Source of the DNA: Paracoccus sigandri
GTDB taxonomy: Bacteria > Pseudomonadota > Alphaproteobacteria > Rhodobacterales > Rhodobacteraceae
Direction: 5' to 3'
DNA length: 64,000 bases
Assembly (NCBI RefSeq): GCF_003709565.1
Contig: NZ_QNRC01000001.1
Span: forward strand, 62,001-126,000
The notes beneath the pieces were generated by a model. That model had not been told where the DNA came from. It saw only the letters and a list, made by a program, of their open reading frames with translations, and made no database searches. Shown here one piece after another: positions 37,481 to 47,988 of this stretch; position 1 is the stretch's first letter; the number at the start of each line of letters is the position of its first letter. A program made the translations under genes and the position numbers.

Positions 37481-39595
37481 ATGATCGACGTCGAAGACCT
37501 TATTGCGCTTGTCCGCAACTACAACCCGCGCTGCAATGCCGACCTGATCCGCGATGCCTATGAATACGGCATGCGGATGCACGAGGGCCAGTTCCGCCAC
37601 TCGGGCGAGCCCTATTTCACCCATCCGATCGCCGTCGCCGCCATCCTGACCGAGATGCGGCTGGACGATGCCACCATCGTCACCGCGCTGCTGCACGACA
37701 CGATCGAGGACACCCGCTCGACCAAGGACGAGATCGCGCAGCTGTTCGGCCCCGAGATCGCCGACCTGGTCGATGGCGTCACCAAGCTGACCAACCTGGA
37801 GCTGAGCAGCGCCCAGTCCAAGCAGGCCGAGAATTTCCGCAAGCTGTTCATGGCCATGTCCCGCGACCTGCGGGTGATCCTGATCAAGCTGGCCGACCGG
37901 CTGCACAACATGCGCACGATCCGCTCGATGCGGCCCGAAAAGCAGGTCAAGAAGGCGCGCGAGACGATGGATATCTATGCGCCCCTGGCCGGGCGCATGG
38001 GCATGCAATGGATGCGCGAGGAGCTTGAGGACCTGGCCTTCAAGGTCATCAACCCCGAGGCGCGCAACTCGATCATCCGCCGCTTCGTCAGCCTGCAGCG
38101 CGAATCCGGCGACATCATCGGCCAGATCACCGCCGACATCCGCAGCGAGTTGGAAAAAGAAGGCATCGAGGCCGATGTCTTCGGCCGCGCCAAGAAACCG
38201 TTTTCCGTCTGGCGGAAAATGCAGGAGAAGCAGCTGGCCTTCTCGCGCCTGTCGGACATCTACGGCTTCCGCATCATCACCCGGACGGAAATGGACTGCT
38301 ATCGCGCGCTGGGGGTGATCCACCACCGCTGGCGGGCGGTGCCGGGGCGCTTCAAGGACTATATCAGCCAGCCGAAATCGAACGGCTACCGCTCGATCCA
38401 CTCGACCGTCTCGGGCCGCGACGGCAAGCGGGTCGAGGTGCAGATCCGCACCCGCCAGATGCACGAGGTCGCCGAGGCCGGCGTCGCCGCGCATTGGTCC
38501 TATCGCGACGGCGTGCTGGCCAAGAACCCCTTCGCCGTCGATCCCGCCCGGTGGATCGCCACCCTGACCGACCGCTTCGACGACGAGGATCACAACGATT
38601 TCCTCGAACATGTGAAGCTGGAGATGTATCAGGATCAGGTCTTCTGCTTCACCCCCAAGGGCGACGTGCTGCAGCTGCCCAAGGGGGCCACGCCGATCGA
38701 CTTCGCCTATGCGATCCATACGCGGCTGGGGAATTCCTGCGTCGGCGCCAAGGTGGACGGGATCCGCGTGCCCTTGTGGACGCGGCTCAAGAACGGCCAG
38801 TCGGTCGAGGTCATCGCCGCCTCGGGGCAGCGCCCGCAGGCGACCTGGCTGGACATCGTGGTGACCGGCCGGGCCAAGGCCGCGATCCGGCGCAGCCTGC
38901 GCGAGGAGGATCGCGACCGCTTCATCCGCCTGGGCCGCGAACTGGTCCGCGTCAGTTTCGAACATGTCGGCCGCCGCGTCACAGACAAGGCGCTGCGCAC
39001 CGCCGCCAAGCAGATGGGGCTGGACAGCGCCGAGGAACTGCTGGCCCGGATCGGCAGCGCCGAGCATTCCGCCAAGGAGGTGCTGACCGCGCTCTATCCC
39101 GACCTGGCCGACCACCCCGAAGAGGTCGACGGCGCCCGCCCCATCGCCGGGCTGGAGGCCGATGCCAATTTCACGCGCGCGCCCTGCTGCAACCCGCTGC
39201 CGGGCGAACGCATCGTCGGCATCACCTATCGCGGCAAGGGCGTGGTGATCCATGCCATCGACTGCCCGGTCCTGGCCGAGTTCGAGGACAATCCCGACCG
39301 CTGGATCGACCTGCAATGGCGCGACGGCCGCCACCCCGCCGCCTATTCCTCGTTCCTGCACCTGACCATCCGCCACGATGCGGGGGTCCTGGGGCGAATC
39401 TGCACCTTGATCGGGCAGCAGGGGGCGAATATCTCGAACCTGGAATTCATCGATCGCAAGCCGGATTTCTACCGTCTCGAAGTCGAGGTCGAATTGCGCG
39501 ACCGCGAGCATCTGCACAACCTGCTGACGGCGCTGGAGGCCGAAAGCGACGTCGCGCAGGTGGCCCGGATCCGCGACCCGGCCCTGAAACCCTGA
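37481..39595 (+). CDS. spoT: Bifunctional (p)ppGpp synthetase/hydrolase
   Basis: This 704-residue RelA/SpoT homologue controls the stringent response. The N-terminal HD domain has 'THPIAVAAILTEM' and the HDxxED motif 'LLHDTIEDT' (72-77), so hydrolase activity should be intact. The synthetase domain carries 'SRLSDIYGFRIIT' and 'GRFKDYISQPKSNGYRSIHS'. A TGS domain follows ('FCFTPKGDVLQLPKGATPID') and then a C-terminal ACT domain ('GVLGRICTLIGQQGANISN'). Both catalytic domains look complete, as expected for the single Rsh of alphaproteobacteria. Confidence 0.95.
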   Translation: MIDVEDLIALVRNYNPRCNADLIRDAYEYGMRMHEGQFRHSGEPYFTHPIAVAAILTEMRLDDATIVTALLHDTIEDTRSTKDEIAQLFGPEIADLVDGVTKLTNLELSSAQSKQAENFRKLFMAMSRDLRVILIKLADRLHNMRTIRSMRPEKQVKKARETMDIYAPLAGRMGMQWMREELEDLAFKVINPEARNSIIRRFVSLQRESGDIIGQITADIRSELEKEGIEADVFGRAKKPFSVWRKMQEKQLAFSRLSDIYGFRIITRTEMDCYRALGVIHHRWRAVPGRFKDYISQPKSNGYRSIHSTVSGRDGKRVEVQIRTRQMHEVAEAGVAAHWSYRDGVLAKNPFAVDPARWIATLTDRFDDEDHNDFLEHVKLEMYQDQVFCFTPKGDVLQLPKGATPIDFAYAIHTRLGNSCVGAKVDGIRVPLWTRLKNGQSVEVIAASGQRPQATWLDIVVTGRAKAAIRRSLREEDRDRFIRLGRELVRVSFEHVGRRVTDKALRTAAKQMGLDSAEELLARIGSAEHSAKEVLTALYPDLADHPEEVDGARPIAGLEADANFTRAPCCNPLPGERIVGITYRGKGVVIHAIDCPVLAEFEDNPDRWIDLQWRDGRHPAAYSSFLHLTIRHDAGVLGRICTLIGQQGANISNLEFIDRKPDFYRLEVEVELRDREHLHNLLTALEAESDVAQVARIRDPALKP

Positions 39596-39680
39596 GATCC
39601 GCCCCGCCGGGCCGGGCCAGGGACGAGACGGGGGACGAGACCGGGGGCAAGACCGGAAAACGGGCCAGGGAACGGGAAAC

Positions 39681-40331
39681 GTGTTCAAGCGCCGAAACCC
39701 ACGCAGCTATCGCCAGATCGCCAGCGAGACCTTCTATCCGCGCGGCGGGTTCCGGCGCGCGGCCACCTATCTGTGGCACCGGCTGCGGCGCCTGCCCGAC
39801 CAGCCGCATCGCATCGGCCGGGGCGTGGCCGCCGGGGTGTTTCTGTCCTTCTCGCCGCTGCACGGCTTTCACTTCATCGTCGCGGCCCTGGTCACGCTGC
39901 TGATTCGCGGCAATGTGCTGGCCGCCTTTGTGGGCACCTTCGCCGGCAACCCGCTGACCACGCCCTTCATCGCGCTGTCCGCGGTCGGGCTGGGCCGCCG
40001 CCTGCTGGGCCTGCCCGGAGAGATGTCGCCGCATTTCATCTTCACCGAATTCGCCCATGCGACCGCCGGGCTGTGGCACAACGTGTTGTCGCTGTTCGGG
40101 CCGGGCACGACCGACTGGCACGGGCTGTCGGATTTCTACCAGCAGATCTTCCTGCCCTATGCCGTCGGCGGCGCCGTGCTGGGCGGGGTGGCCGCGATCC
40201 TTGCCCACGCCCTGACCGTGCCGCTGGTGCGCGGCTATCACCGGCATCGCGAAAGGAAGATGGCCGAGCGCATCGCCCGGCTGCGCGGCCCGGCCGAGAA
40301 GGACGGGGAAGACCCGCCGCCCCGGCCCTGA
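39681..40331 (+). CDS. DUF2062 domain-containing membrane protein
   Basis: This 216-residue protein has the DUF2062 pattern: a basic N-terminus, then 'RIGRGVAAGVFLSFSPLHGF' and 'FVGTFAGNPLTTPFIALSAV' at about 46-100, with about three transmembrane helices. The C-terminus is basic and charged. The start is a GTG with an AGGGAACGGGA stretch upstream. The family has no established function. It follows spoT by 85 nt containing degenerate short repeats (ACGAGACxGGGGG). Confidence 0.85.
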   Translation: MFKRRNPRSYRQIASETFYPRGGFRRAATYLWHRLRRLPDQPHRIGRGVAAGVFLSFSPLHGFHFIVAALVTLLIRGNVLAAFVGTFAGNPLTTPFIALSAVGLGRRLLGLPGEMSPHFIFTEFAHATAGLWHNVLSLFGPGTTDWHGLSDFYQQIFLPYAVGGAVLGGVAAILAHALTVPLVRGYHRHRERKMAERIARLRGPAEKDGEDPPPRP

Positions 40332-40338
40332 CCGCCCC

Positions 40339-41247
40339 TCAATAGCCCCGTTCGCGATCCACCAGATGCAGCAGCGGCCGGCCGTCCATCGCGCGGCGCA
40401 GGTTTTCCGCCACGACCGGGGCGGCGGTCTCGGGGCGGGTCGCGGCGGCGATATGCGGGGTGACGCTGACGCGGGGATGGGCCCAGAACGGATGTTCGGC
40501 CGGCAGCGGCTCGGTGCGGAACACGTCCAGCACCGCATGGCCCAGCTGCCCGCGATCCAGCGCCGCCAGCAGCGCCTCGTCCTCGATCAGCGTGCCGCGG
40601 CCCGGATTGATCAGCCATGCCCCGCGCGGCAATGTCGCCAGGTGCCGCGCATCCATCAGCCCGCGCGTCGCCGCCGTGTCGGGCAGCAGCGTCACCAGGA
40701 TCTCGGCCCGCGCCAGCGCGATGTCCAGATCGCCGCCGCCGAAGACCTCGACCCCCTCGACCGGCCGGCCCGAGGCGCTGTAGCCCGTCACCCGGAACCC
40801 GATCCCGCGCAGCATCGCGGCCACCGCCCGGCCCAGTTCGCCCATGCCCAGCACGGTCACGTTCCGGTCGCGCGCCAGCGGCGGGTTGCGACCGTTGCGC
40901 CAGACGCCGTCCTGGGCATAGCCGTCCATGCCCAGATGCGCGCGCATCGCCCAGCCGGTGCAATATTCCGCCATCCCCTGGGCCAGGCCGGGATCGACCA
41001 TCCGCGCCAGCGGCTGGGTCAGGGTCGGGTTGGTCACGATCCGCTCGACCCCGGCCCAGAGGCTCTGGACCAGCTTCGCATTCGCATAGGGCGACAGGTC
41101 CTCGATCTCGCCCCCCGGCGCATAGATGATCGCGTCGAACCCGGCCGGATCGCCCGATTGCAGCAGCTCCATCTCGGGGCAGGCGCGGCAGAGGGCGGCC
41201 GACCAGCGGGGCCAGTCATCCTGGGGGGCGGCGAACAGGACGCGCAT
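40339..41247 (-). CDS. D-2-hydroxyacid dehydrogenase (glyoxylate/hydroxypyruvate reductase type)
   Basis: This 302-residue NAD(P)H-dependent enzyme resembles GhrA. The nucleotide-binding motif is 'VTVLGMGELGRAVAAML' at about 134-150. Catalytic residues are the Arg in 'INPGRGTLIEDEALL', a Glu in 'DVFRTEPLPAEHPFW' and the His in 'VTPHIAAATRPETA'. It likely reduces glyoxylate or hydroxypyruvate. The ATG at 41247 gives the family start and lies 5 nt after rodA, so it is probably the last gene of the cell-shape operon, with no obvious functional link. Confidence 0.9.
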   Translation of the reverse strand: MRVLFAAPQDDWPRWSAALCRACPEMELLQSGDPAGFDAIIYAPGGEIEDLSPYANAKLVQSLWAGVERIVTNPTLTQPLARMVDPGLAQGMAEYCTGWAMRAHLGMDGYAQDGVWRNGRNPPLARDRNVTVLGMGELGRAVAAMLRGIGFRVTGYSASGRPVEGVEVFGGGDLDIALARAEILVTLLPDTAATRGLMDARHLATLPRGAWLINPGRGTLIEDEALLAALDRGQLGHAVLDVFRTEPLPAEHPFWAHPRVSVTPHIAAATRPETAAPVVAENLRRAMDGRPLLHLVDRERGY

Positions 41248-41252
41248 GGGCT

Positions 41253-42392
41253 TCACCTCGGTCTGTGGACATGGGCCGACTGGACCATGCCGAAGCCCAG
41301 CAGCAGGATGATCATCGCCGTGCCGCCATAGCTGACCAGCGGCAGGGGCGAGCCCTTGGCAGGCAGCATCCCCATCACGGTCGCCATGTTGATGGCAAAG
41401 TACAAAAAGAAGGTCCCGGCGATGCCGATCGTCATCAGGCTGGCGAAACGGTCGCGGTTGCTCAGCGCCGAATAGAGGCAGAAGCCCAGGATCAGCAGGT
41501 AGAGCACCAGCAGCGACGAGGCGCCGATGAAGCCGAATTCCTCGGCCAGCACGGTGAAGATGAAGTCGGTATGCTTTTCCGGCAGGAAGTTCAGCCGCGA
41601 CTGGGTGCCCTGCATGAAGCCGCGCCCCGACCAGCCGCCCGATCCCAGCGCGATCTGCGACTGCATGATGTTGTAGCCCGCCCCCAGCGGATCGGCCGCC
41701 GGGTCGAGGAAGGTGTCGATCCGCTTGAACTGGTAGTCGCGCAGCAGCTGCCAGTCGGTGCCGCGACTTTTCATCACCGCCGTGACCAGCCCGGCGACCA
41801 TGCCGATGACCACGCCGAAATACCACAGCGACACGCCGGCCGCGAACATCATGATACCGCCCCCGGCGATCAGCATGACCGAGGTGCCCAGGTCCGGCTG
41901 CGCCAGAACCAGCCCGACCGGGGCCAGGATCAGCAGCACCGGGACCAGCACCCACAGCGGACGCGACACCTTGCCGAGGTCCAGCCAGTCGTAATAGGCC
42001 GCCAGGATCAGCACCATCGAGATCTTCATCAGCTCGGAGGGTTGCAGGCGGATCGGGCCGATCTCGATCCAGCGCTGCGCGCCCATGCCGATCTGGCCGA
42101 ACAGGTCCACCGCCACCAGAAGCAGCAGGCAGGCGACATAGGCGATGACGGAAATCCCCCGCCAGAACCAGATCGGCACGAAGGCCAGACCGATCATCGC
42201 CACCATGCCGATCGCGAAGCGATACATCTGCGGCTCGGCCCAACGCGAGGCATCGCCCCCCGCCACCGAATAGAGCATCAGGAAGCCGATCCCCGAGACC
42301 GCCGACAGCAGGAAGACCAGCGGCCAGTTCAGATACAGGATCTTGCGGATGCCGGTCGGGACATGGGCGACCTGGTAATCGAGATAGGACAT
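41253..42392 (-). CDS. rodA: Rod shape-determining SEDS glycosyltransferase RodA
   Basis: This 379-residue polytopic protein polymerises lipid II glycan during cell elongation. It has about ten helices and SEDS family motifs: 'GAQRWIEIGPIRLQPSELMK', 'FAAGVSLWYFG' and 'GFMQGTQSRLNFLPEKHTDF'. The conserved Asp-containing loop follows 'LPEKHTDFIFTVLAEEFGFI'. It acts with the PBP2 encoded just upstream (6-nt gap), the usual RodA-PBP2 pair. Length is normal. Confidence 0.95.
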   Translation of the reverse strand: MSYLDYQVAHVPTGIRKILYLNWPLVFLLSAVSGIGFLMLYSVAGGDASRWAEPQMYRFAIGMVAMIGLAFVPIWFWRGISVIAYVACLLLLVAVDLFGQIGMGAQRWIEIGPIRLQPSELMKISMVLILAAYYDWLDLGKVSRPLWVLVPVLLILAPVGLVLAQPDLGTSVMLIAGGGIMMFAAGVSLWYFGVVIGMVAGLVTAVMKSRGTDWQLLRDYQFKRIDTFLDPAADPLGAGYNIMQSQIALGSGGWSGRGFMQGTQSRLNFLPEKHTDFIFTVLAEEFGFIGASSLLVLYLLILGFCLYSALSNRDRFASLMTIGIAGTFFLYFAINMATVMGMLPAKGSPLPLVSYGGTAMIILLLGFGMVQSAHVHRPR

Positions 42393-42398
42393 CGCGGC

Positions 42399-44345
42399 TC
42401 AGGCCCTCGAACGGCCGGCCGGGGCGGGCTCGGGCATGTAAAGCTGCATGGCCTCGTGACGCTCCTCCATCGCGGCGCGCTGGTCCGAGGGCACCGCGTC
42501 CAGGGGCGGCAGCCCGCCGGCCAGCGCGAACAGCAGGATGTCGCGGGCCACCGGCGCCGCCACGGCGGAACCGCCGCCGCCATGTTCGACCACCACCGAC
42601 ACCGCATAGCGCGGCGCCTGATAGGGGGCATAGCAGACGAACAGCGCGTGGTCGCGCCGGTTCCACGGCAGCTGCTCGTTCGAGACGACGCCGCGGGCGC
42701 GTTCGGCGGCGGTGATGTTGCGCACCTGGCTGGTGCCGGTCTTGCCCGCCACGCGCCATTCCTCGGGCAGGATGCGAGAGCGCCGCGCGGTGCCGCGCCC
42801 GCCATTCATCACCGCATCCATCCCCTGGCGCGCGACGCGCAGGCTGGCCTCGGAAATGTCCAGCGGCGGGAATTCGGGCCTGGGCTGCGGCACCCCGGCG
42901 ACGCTGCGCACCAGCTGCGGCTCGACCGCGAGGCCGCTGGCGATGCGCGCCGTCATCACCGTCAGCTGCAGGGGCGAGGCCAGCACGAAGCCCTGCCCGA
43001 TCGAGGCGTTCAGGCTGTCGCCGACCTGCCATTCCTGGCCGTAACGCTCGCGCTTCCAGGCCCGGTCCGGCGCGATGCCCTGCGCCACCGCCGACATCGG
43101 CAGCTCGTGGCGCACGCCCAGCCCCAGCTTGCGCGCCATGATCGCGATCCGGTCGATGCCGACCCGCTGCGCCAGCTCGTAGTAATAGACGTCGCAGCTT
43201 TCCTCGAGGCTCTTGATCGCGTCGACGGACCCGTGCCCGCCCCGGCTCCAGCAATGGAAGCGGCGGCCGCCGACCTCGGTATGGCCGGGGCAGTAGAAGC
43301 GCGACCCGGCATTGATGACCCCGGCCTCCAGCCCGGCCATCAGCGTCACCATCTTGAAGGTCGAGCCCGGCGGATAGACGCCCTGCACGGTCTTGTCGGC
43401 CAGCGGGCGGTGGTCATGTTCCATCAGCGCGCGATAATCGGGGCCGGAAATGCCGCGCACGAACTTGTTGGGATCGAAGCTGGGCGAGGAACAGATCGCC
43501 AGCACCTCTCCGGTCTGCGTGTCCATCACCACGGCGGCGGCGCTTTCCTCGCCCATGCGCTGCGCGGCATAGTTCTGCAGCCGGGCGTCGATGCTCAGCT
43601 GCACGGTCGCGCCCTGCTCGCCCTCCTGCCGGCCCAGCTCGCGCATCTCGCGGCCGCGGCTGTTCACCTCGACCCGGCGCGCGCCGGCCTTGCCGCGCAG
43701 GACATCCTCCAGCCTGCTCTCGACGCCGACCTTGCCCAGCTGGAACTCGGGCAGCATCAGCACCGGGTCCGGGTCCTCGATCTTCGACAGGTCATAGTCG
43801 GACACCGGCCCGACATAGCCCATGACATGGGCCAGGTCCCCGGCGCGCGGATAGGCGCGCGACAGCCCCGCCTCCAGCGTCACGCCGGGCAGCGCGGGCG
43901 CGTTCAGCGCGACCGAGGAAAACTGCTCCCAGCTCAGCCGGTCGGCCAGCACGATGGGCGTGATGGCGCTGCGCTTGGAAAATTCCTCCAGCAGGTCCTC
44001 GATCCGCCCGTCCGGGATCGGGATCAGATGCGACAGCTTGCGCAGCACCGTCTCGACATCGCCGCCCGCCTCCTCGCGCGTCAGGGTGACGCGGTAATTC
44101 TGTTCGTTGCCCGCCACCAGCAGCCCGTTGCGGTCGTGGATCAGCCCGCGCGCGGGCGGGATCAGCCGGATCTTGATCGAGTTGCCGTCGGCCAGCATCC
44201 GGTATTCGTCGGCATGTTCCAGCTGCATGTTGCGCAGCTTCATCCCCAGCGCGCCGGCCACCGCCAGCTGGATGCCGCCCAGCATCAGCCCGCGCCGCCG
44301 GATCGAGCGGCCGCTCTCCAGGATCTCGCGGGCGGACTTCTTCAT
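42399..44345 (-). CDS. mrdA: Penicillin-binding protein 2 (elongasome transpeptidase)
   Basis: This 648-residue class B PBP is the transpeptidase of cell elongation. One transmembrane helix lies at about 20-37, followed by the pedestal domain ('PPARGLIHDRNGLLVAGNEQ'). In the catalytic domain the nucleophile Ser328 is in 'YPPGSTFKMV', the second motif starts at Ser383 ('EESCDVYYYEL') and KTG is at 535-537 ('VAGKTGTSQ'). It is co-transcribed with rodA. The ATG at 44345 overlaps mreD by 4 nt; the longer frame is out-of-phase mreD sequence. Confidence 0.95.
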   Translation of the reverse strand: MKKSAREILESGRSIRRRGLMLGGIQLAVAGALGMKLRNMQLEHADEYRMLADGNSIKIRLIPPARGLIHDRNGLLVAGNEQNYRVTLTREEAGGDVETVLRKLSHLIPIPDGRIEDLLEEFSKRSAITPIVLADRLSWEQFSSVALNAPALPGVTLEAGLSRAYPRAGDLAHVMGYVGPVSDYDLSKIEDPDPVLMLPEFQLGKVGVESRLEDVLRGKAGARRVEVNSRGREMRELGRQEGEQGATVQLSIDARLQNYAAQRMGEESAAAVVMDTQTGEVLAICSSPSFDPNKFVRGISGPDYRALMEHDHRPLADKTVQGVYPPGSTFKMVTLMAGLEAGVINAGSRFYCPGHTEVGGRRFHCWSRGGHGSVDAIKSLEESCDVYYYELAQRVGIDRIAIMARKLGLGVRHELPMSAVAQGIAPDRAWKRERYGQEWQVGDSLNASIGQGFVLASPLQLTVMTARIASGLAVEPQLVRSVAGVPQPRPEFPPLDISEASLRVARQGMDAVMNGGRGTARRSRILPEEWRVAGKTGTSQVRNITAAERARGVVSNEQLPWNRRDHALFVCYAPYQAPRYAVSVVVEHGGGGSAVAAPVARDILLFALAGGLPPLDAVPSDQRAAMEERHEAMQLYMPEPAPAGRSRA

Positions 44346-44881
44346 CGCATATGCCTCATCATCTCGGCCTCGGCGGGGGTGGCATGGCGCAGCCCCACCA
44401 GCCAGCGCGCCGCGAAGACGACCAGCGGATAGGCGGCGACGGTGGCGATGAACTGCAGCACCACCTGCCACAGCGCCGGAACCGGCAGGAAGAACAGGAC
44501 CTGCACCACGCGATAGCCCAGCATCATCGCGCCGATCAGCATCGAGACGCGCAACCATTCAACCATGAAAGGCTGGTCGCGCCAACGGGCTTCACGGCGT
44601 CTTGCGGCCTCCGATCCCAGCAGCACGATCAGCGCCCACAGCGCGATGGGCCGCAACAGCATCACGTCCTCGACCAGCACCAGCGCGACGATCAGCAGCG
44701 CCGGAACCTGGTCGGGGCGGCGCAGCACCCAGGCGAAGATCAGGCACAGGCCCAGATCCGGCCCCGGCCAGCCGGTCAGCCCGCCGAAGACCGGCAGCAG
44801 GCGCAGGAACAGCAGCCCCAGCCAGCACAGCGCGACCAGCGCCGCGCCCAGGATCAGATGGCGGGCGGGACCCTCAATCAT
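44342..44881 (-). CDS. mreD: Rod shape-determining protein MreD
   Basis: This 179-residue inner-membrane protein has about five helices and fits MreD, a scaffold of the elongasome. Typical features are the membrane-embedded 'GPDLGLCLIFAWVLRRPDQV' and 'LIVALVLVEDVMLLRPIALW'. The ATG at 44881 overlaps mreC by 8 nt. MreD is poorly conserved, so position between mreC and mrdA is the strongest evidence. Confidence 0.9.
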   Translation of the reverse strand: MIEGPARHLILGAALVALCWLGLLFLRLLPVFGGLTGWPGPDLGLCLIFAWVLRRPDQVPALLIVALVLVEDVMLLRPIALWALIVLLGSEAARRREARWRDQPFMVEWLRVSMLIGAMMLGYRVVQVLFFLPVPALWQVVLQFIATVAAYPLVVFAARWLVGLRHATPAEAEMMRHMR

Positions 44882-45815
44882 TCCCGGTGCCGTCGGACAG
44901 CGGATCCGTCGCCATCGCCGCATCGACGGGCGAGGTCGGCAGCTGCGGCCCGATCAGCCCCACGTCGCCCGGCGGGATCAGCGCCCCGGCATCGGCCAGC
45001 GGCTCGGCCGAATGCGATCGCAGCACGCGCAGGAATTCCAGCCGCTGGTAATCGGCGGCCATGCGCAGCCGCATCCGCCCGTCGGTGGCCTGCACCACCT
45101 GCCCGACCAGCAGCCCCGGCGGGAAGACCCCGCCATCGCCCGAGGTCACGACCCGGTCGCCGGGCCGCACGTCGTCGGCATTCTCCAGGAAATCCAGGAA
45201 GGGCAGCGCCGTGTTGTCGCCGGTCAGCAGCGCGTGCTGGCCCGAGGGCTGGATCGTCACCGGCAGCCGCGACGAGGGATCGGTCAGCAGCACCACCCGG
45301 CTGGTCCGCTGCCCCAGCCCGGAAATCCGCCCGACCAGCCCCAGCCCGTCCATCACCGCCCAGCCATCGACGATGCCGTCGCGGCTTCCCACGTTCAGCA
45401 GCACCGACTGGCGGAAGGCCGAGCCCGAATCGACCATCACCCGCCCCGAGACCGAGGTAAGCGCCGGGTCGATGCGCACATTGTTCTGCGCCAGCAGCTT
45501 GGCATTCTGCTGTTCCAGCTGCACGGCGGCCTCTTTCCAGCCCGACATGCGCTGCAATTCGCGCCGCAATTCCTGGTTCTGCTCGTAGAGGCGGGCATAG
45601 GACTGGAAGCTGGCGACCATCTGGCCGAATTTCGTCACCGGCAGCAGCGCCCATTCGAAGCTGGGCACCACCCGGTCGATCACCGCATGGCGCATCTGCT
45701 CGGCGCGGGGGCTGTCGATGCGCCAGAACAGGAACAGCGCCACCAGCAGGATGGCCAGCAGCGCGATCAGGATACGCCGCAGCGGCGTCGCGAAATCCGG
45801 TCCCTTGCGCGCCAT
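44874..45815 (-). CDS. mreC: Rod shape-determining protein MreC
   Basis: This 313-residue bitopic protein has an N-terminal helix at about 12-32, then a coiled-coil stretch ('YARLYEQNQELRREL') at about 73-106, and a periplasmic beta-rich domain with 'SGRVMVDSGSAFRQSVLLNV' and 'GLVGRISGLGQRTSRVVLLT'. It links the MreB filament to PBP2 in the periplasm. Family length is about 280-370. It overlaps mreD by 8 nt and lies 25 nt after mreB. Confidence 0.94.
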   Translation of the reverse strand: MARKGPDFATPLRRILIALLAILLVALFLFWRIDSPRAEQMRHAVIDRVVPSFEWALLPVTKFGQMVASFQSYARLYEQNQELRRELQRMSGWKEAAVQLEQQNAKLLAQNNVRIDPALTSVSGRVMVDSGSAFRQSVLLNVGSRDGIVDGWAVMDGLGLVGRISGLGQRTSRVVLLTDPSSRLPVTIQPSGQHALLTGDNTALPFLDFLENADDVRPGDRVVTSGDGGVFPPGLLVGQVVQATDGRMRLRMAADYQRLEFLRVLRSHSAEPLADAGALIPPGDVGLIGPQLPTSPVDAAMATDPLSDGTGND

Positions 45816-45840
45816 CGAAAATGTCCCCGCGCGACTGGTT

Positions 45841-46896
<1,056 letters not shown>

Positions 46897-47100
46897 TTAT
46901 GCCCGGCCCTGCCCGTTTCTGATGCGTCCATCCGCCTGCGCCCTGCGGAATCGTCCCCGCAAGGCAGCGTTGCCCCATATAAAAGGCCGAAGGTCAACGC
47001 GAAAGCCCTATTGGCAGGCCCGCGCCGATCGCCCCGCCATTGCCTCATGCGACGCAATAGGCCACAAACCTTGCAAAGTCATCAACCGGGACCGATACGC

Positions 47101-47988
47101 ATGACAGAGCCGGTCATCCTCGGCATCTGCCGCTTCTCCTATCTGGGGCTGGGCGACTGGGTGCCCTATCGCCACGACAAGTCCATCGAGGCCGATCGGC
47201 TGGAGCGGATCGCCCGCTCGCTCTATGACGAGACCCGGCTGGCCGCGCGCTTCCGCGCCTTCGAGGCGGTCTGCGTGCCCTCGATCCTGGCGCAGGAGGA
47301 TCCGCGCTTCATCTTCCTGGTGGTCAGCTCGCCCCGGATGCCCGCGCATTGGCGGGCGCGGCTGCAGGCGCTGTGCGATCCGCATGACCAGATCCACCTG
47401 CTGTGGAGCGACGTGCCGCGGCTGGGCGATGCGCTGGCCGACACGCTGCGCGAGCTGCACCAGCTGTCGGCGGGGCGGCTGTGGCAGTTCCGGCTGGATG
47501 ACGACGACGCCATCGACGCCCGGTTCCTGCCGCGCCTGCGCCGCCATATCCGGCGCATGGACGGGCTGCGCGACTGCGCCATCAGCACGGCGCGCGGGGT
47601 CAATGTCGCGCTCTATGACGGCCAGCCGAAGCGGTTCCTGGAATATCGCCGGTCCTTCGTCGCCGCCGGGCTGGCGGCGCGGCTGTCCGATCCGGCCCGC
47701 AGCATCTTCGCCTTCGGCCATTTCGGCATGGCCGAGCGGCTGTCCCATTTCGTCGATCACGAGGCGGTCGGCGCGCTGGTGCTGAAATGGCCGTCGGATT
47801 CGCGGGCCATGAACCTCGACAGCCCGCCCGCGGGCTGGCGCGCGATCAGCAGCCGCGCCTTCGGCGACCATATCCGCAGCAGCTTTCCCTTCCTGCGCGG
47901 ACTGGATTTCGACACATTGAGGCCGGCCCCGCCATCGCGGGACCGGCCCCTGGAACATGCACCGGATGGGGCGAGCGGATCAGTGTGA
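47101..47988 (+). CDS. Putative rhamnosyltransferase-like glycosyltransferase
   Basis: This 295-residue soluble protein fits the 'putative rhamnosyl transferase' family found in Rhodobacterales. Conserved-looking parts are 'GICRFSYLGLGDWVPYRH', 'VCVPSILAQEDPRFIFLVVS' and the acidic run 'QFRLDDDDAIDARFLPRLRR', which contains a DxD-like metal motif. No membrane segment is seen. The ATG at 47101 starts the recognisable domain. Its last nine bases overlap the convergent leuA stop. The sugar donor and acceptor are unknown, and no other surface-polysaccharide genes are near. Confidence 0.78.
   Translation: MTEPVILGICRFSYLGLGDWVPYRHDKSIEADRLERIARSLYDETRLAARFRAFEAVCVPSILAQEDPRFIFLVVSSPRMPAHWRARLQALCDPHDQIHLLWSDVPRLGDALADTLRELHQLSAGRLWQFRLDDDDAIDARFLPRLRRHIRRMDGLRDCAISTARGVNVALYDGQPKRFLEYRRSFVAAGLAARLSDPARSIFAFGHFGMAERLSHFVDHEAVGALVLKWPSDSRAMNLDSPPAGWRAISSRAFGDHIRSSFPFLRGLDFDTLRPAPPSRDRPLEHAPDGASGSV

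Noticed and set aside
39596-39680. Short degenerate repeats after spoT (ACGAGACxGGGGG)
   Set aside because: Only two or three imperfect copies; too short to call an array or CRISPR.
47007-47061. Inverted repeat CCTATTG/CAATAGG between mreB and the 47101 gene
   Set aside because: Seven-base arms 41 nt apart are expected by chance at this frequency; no further support.
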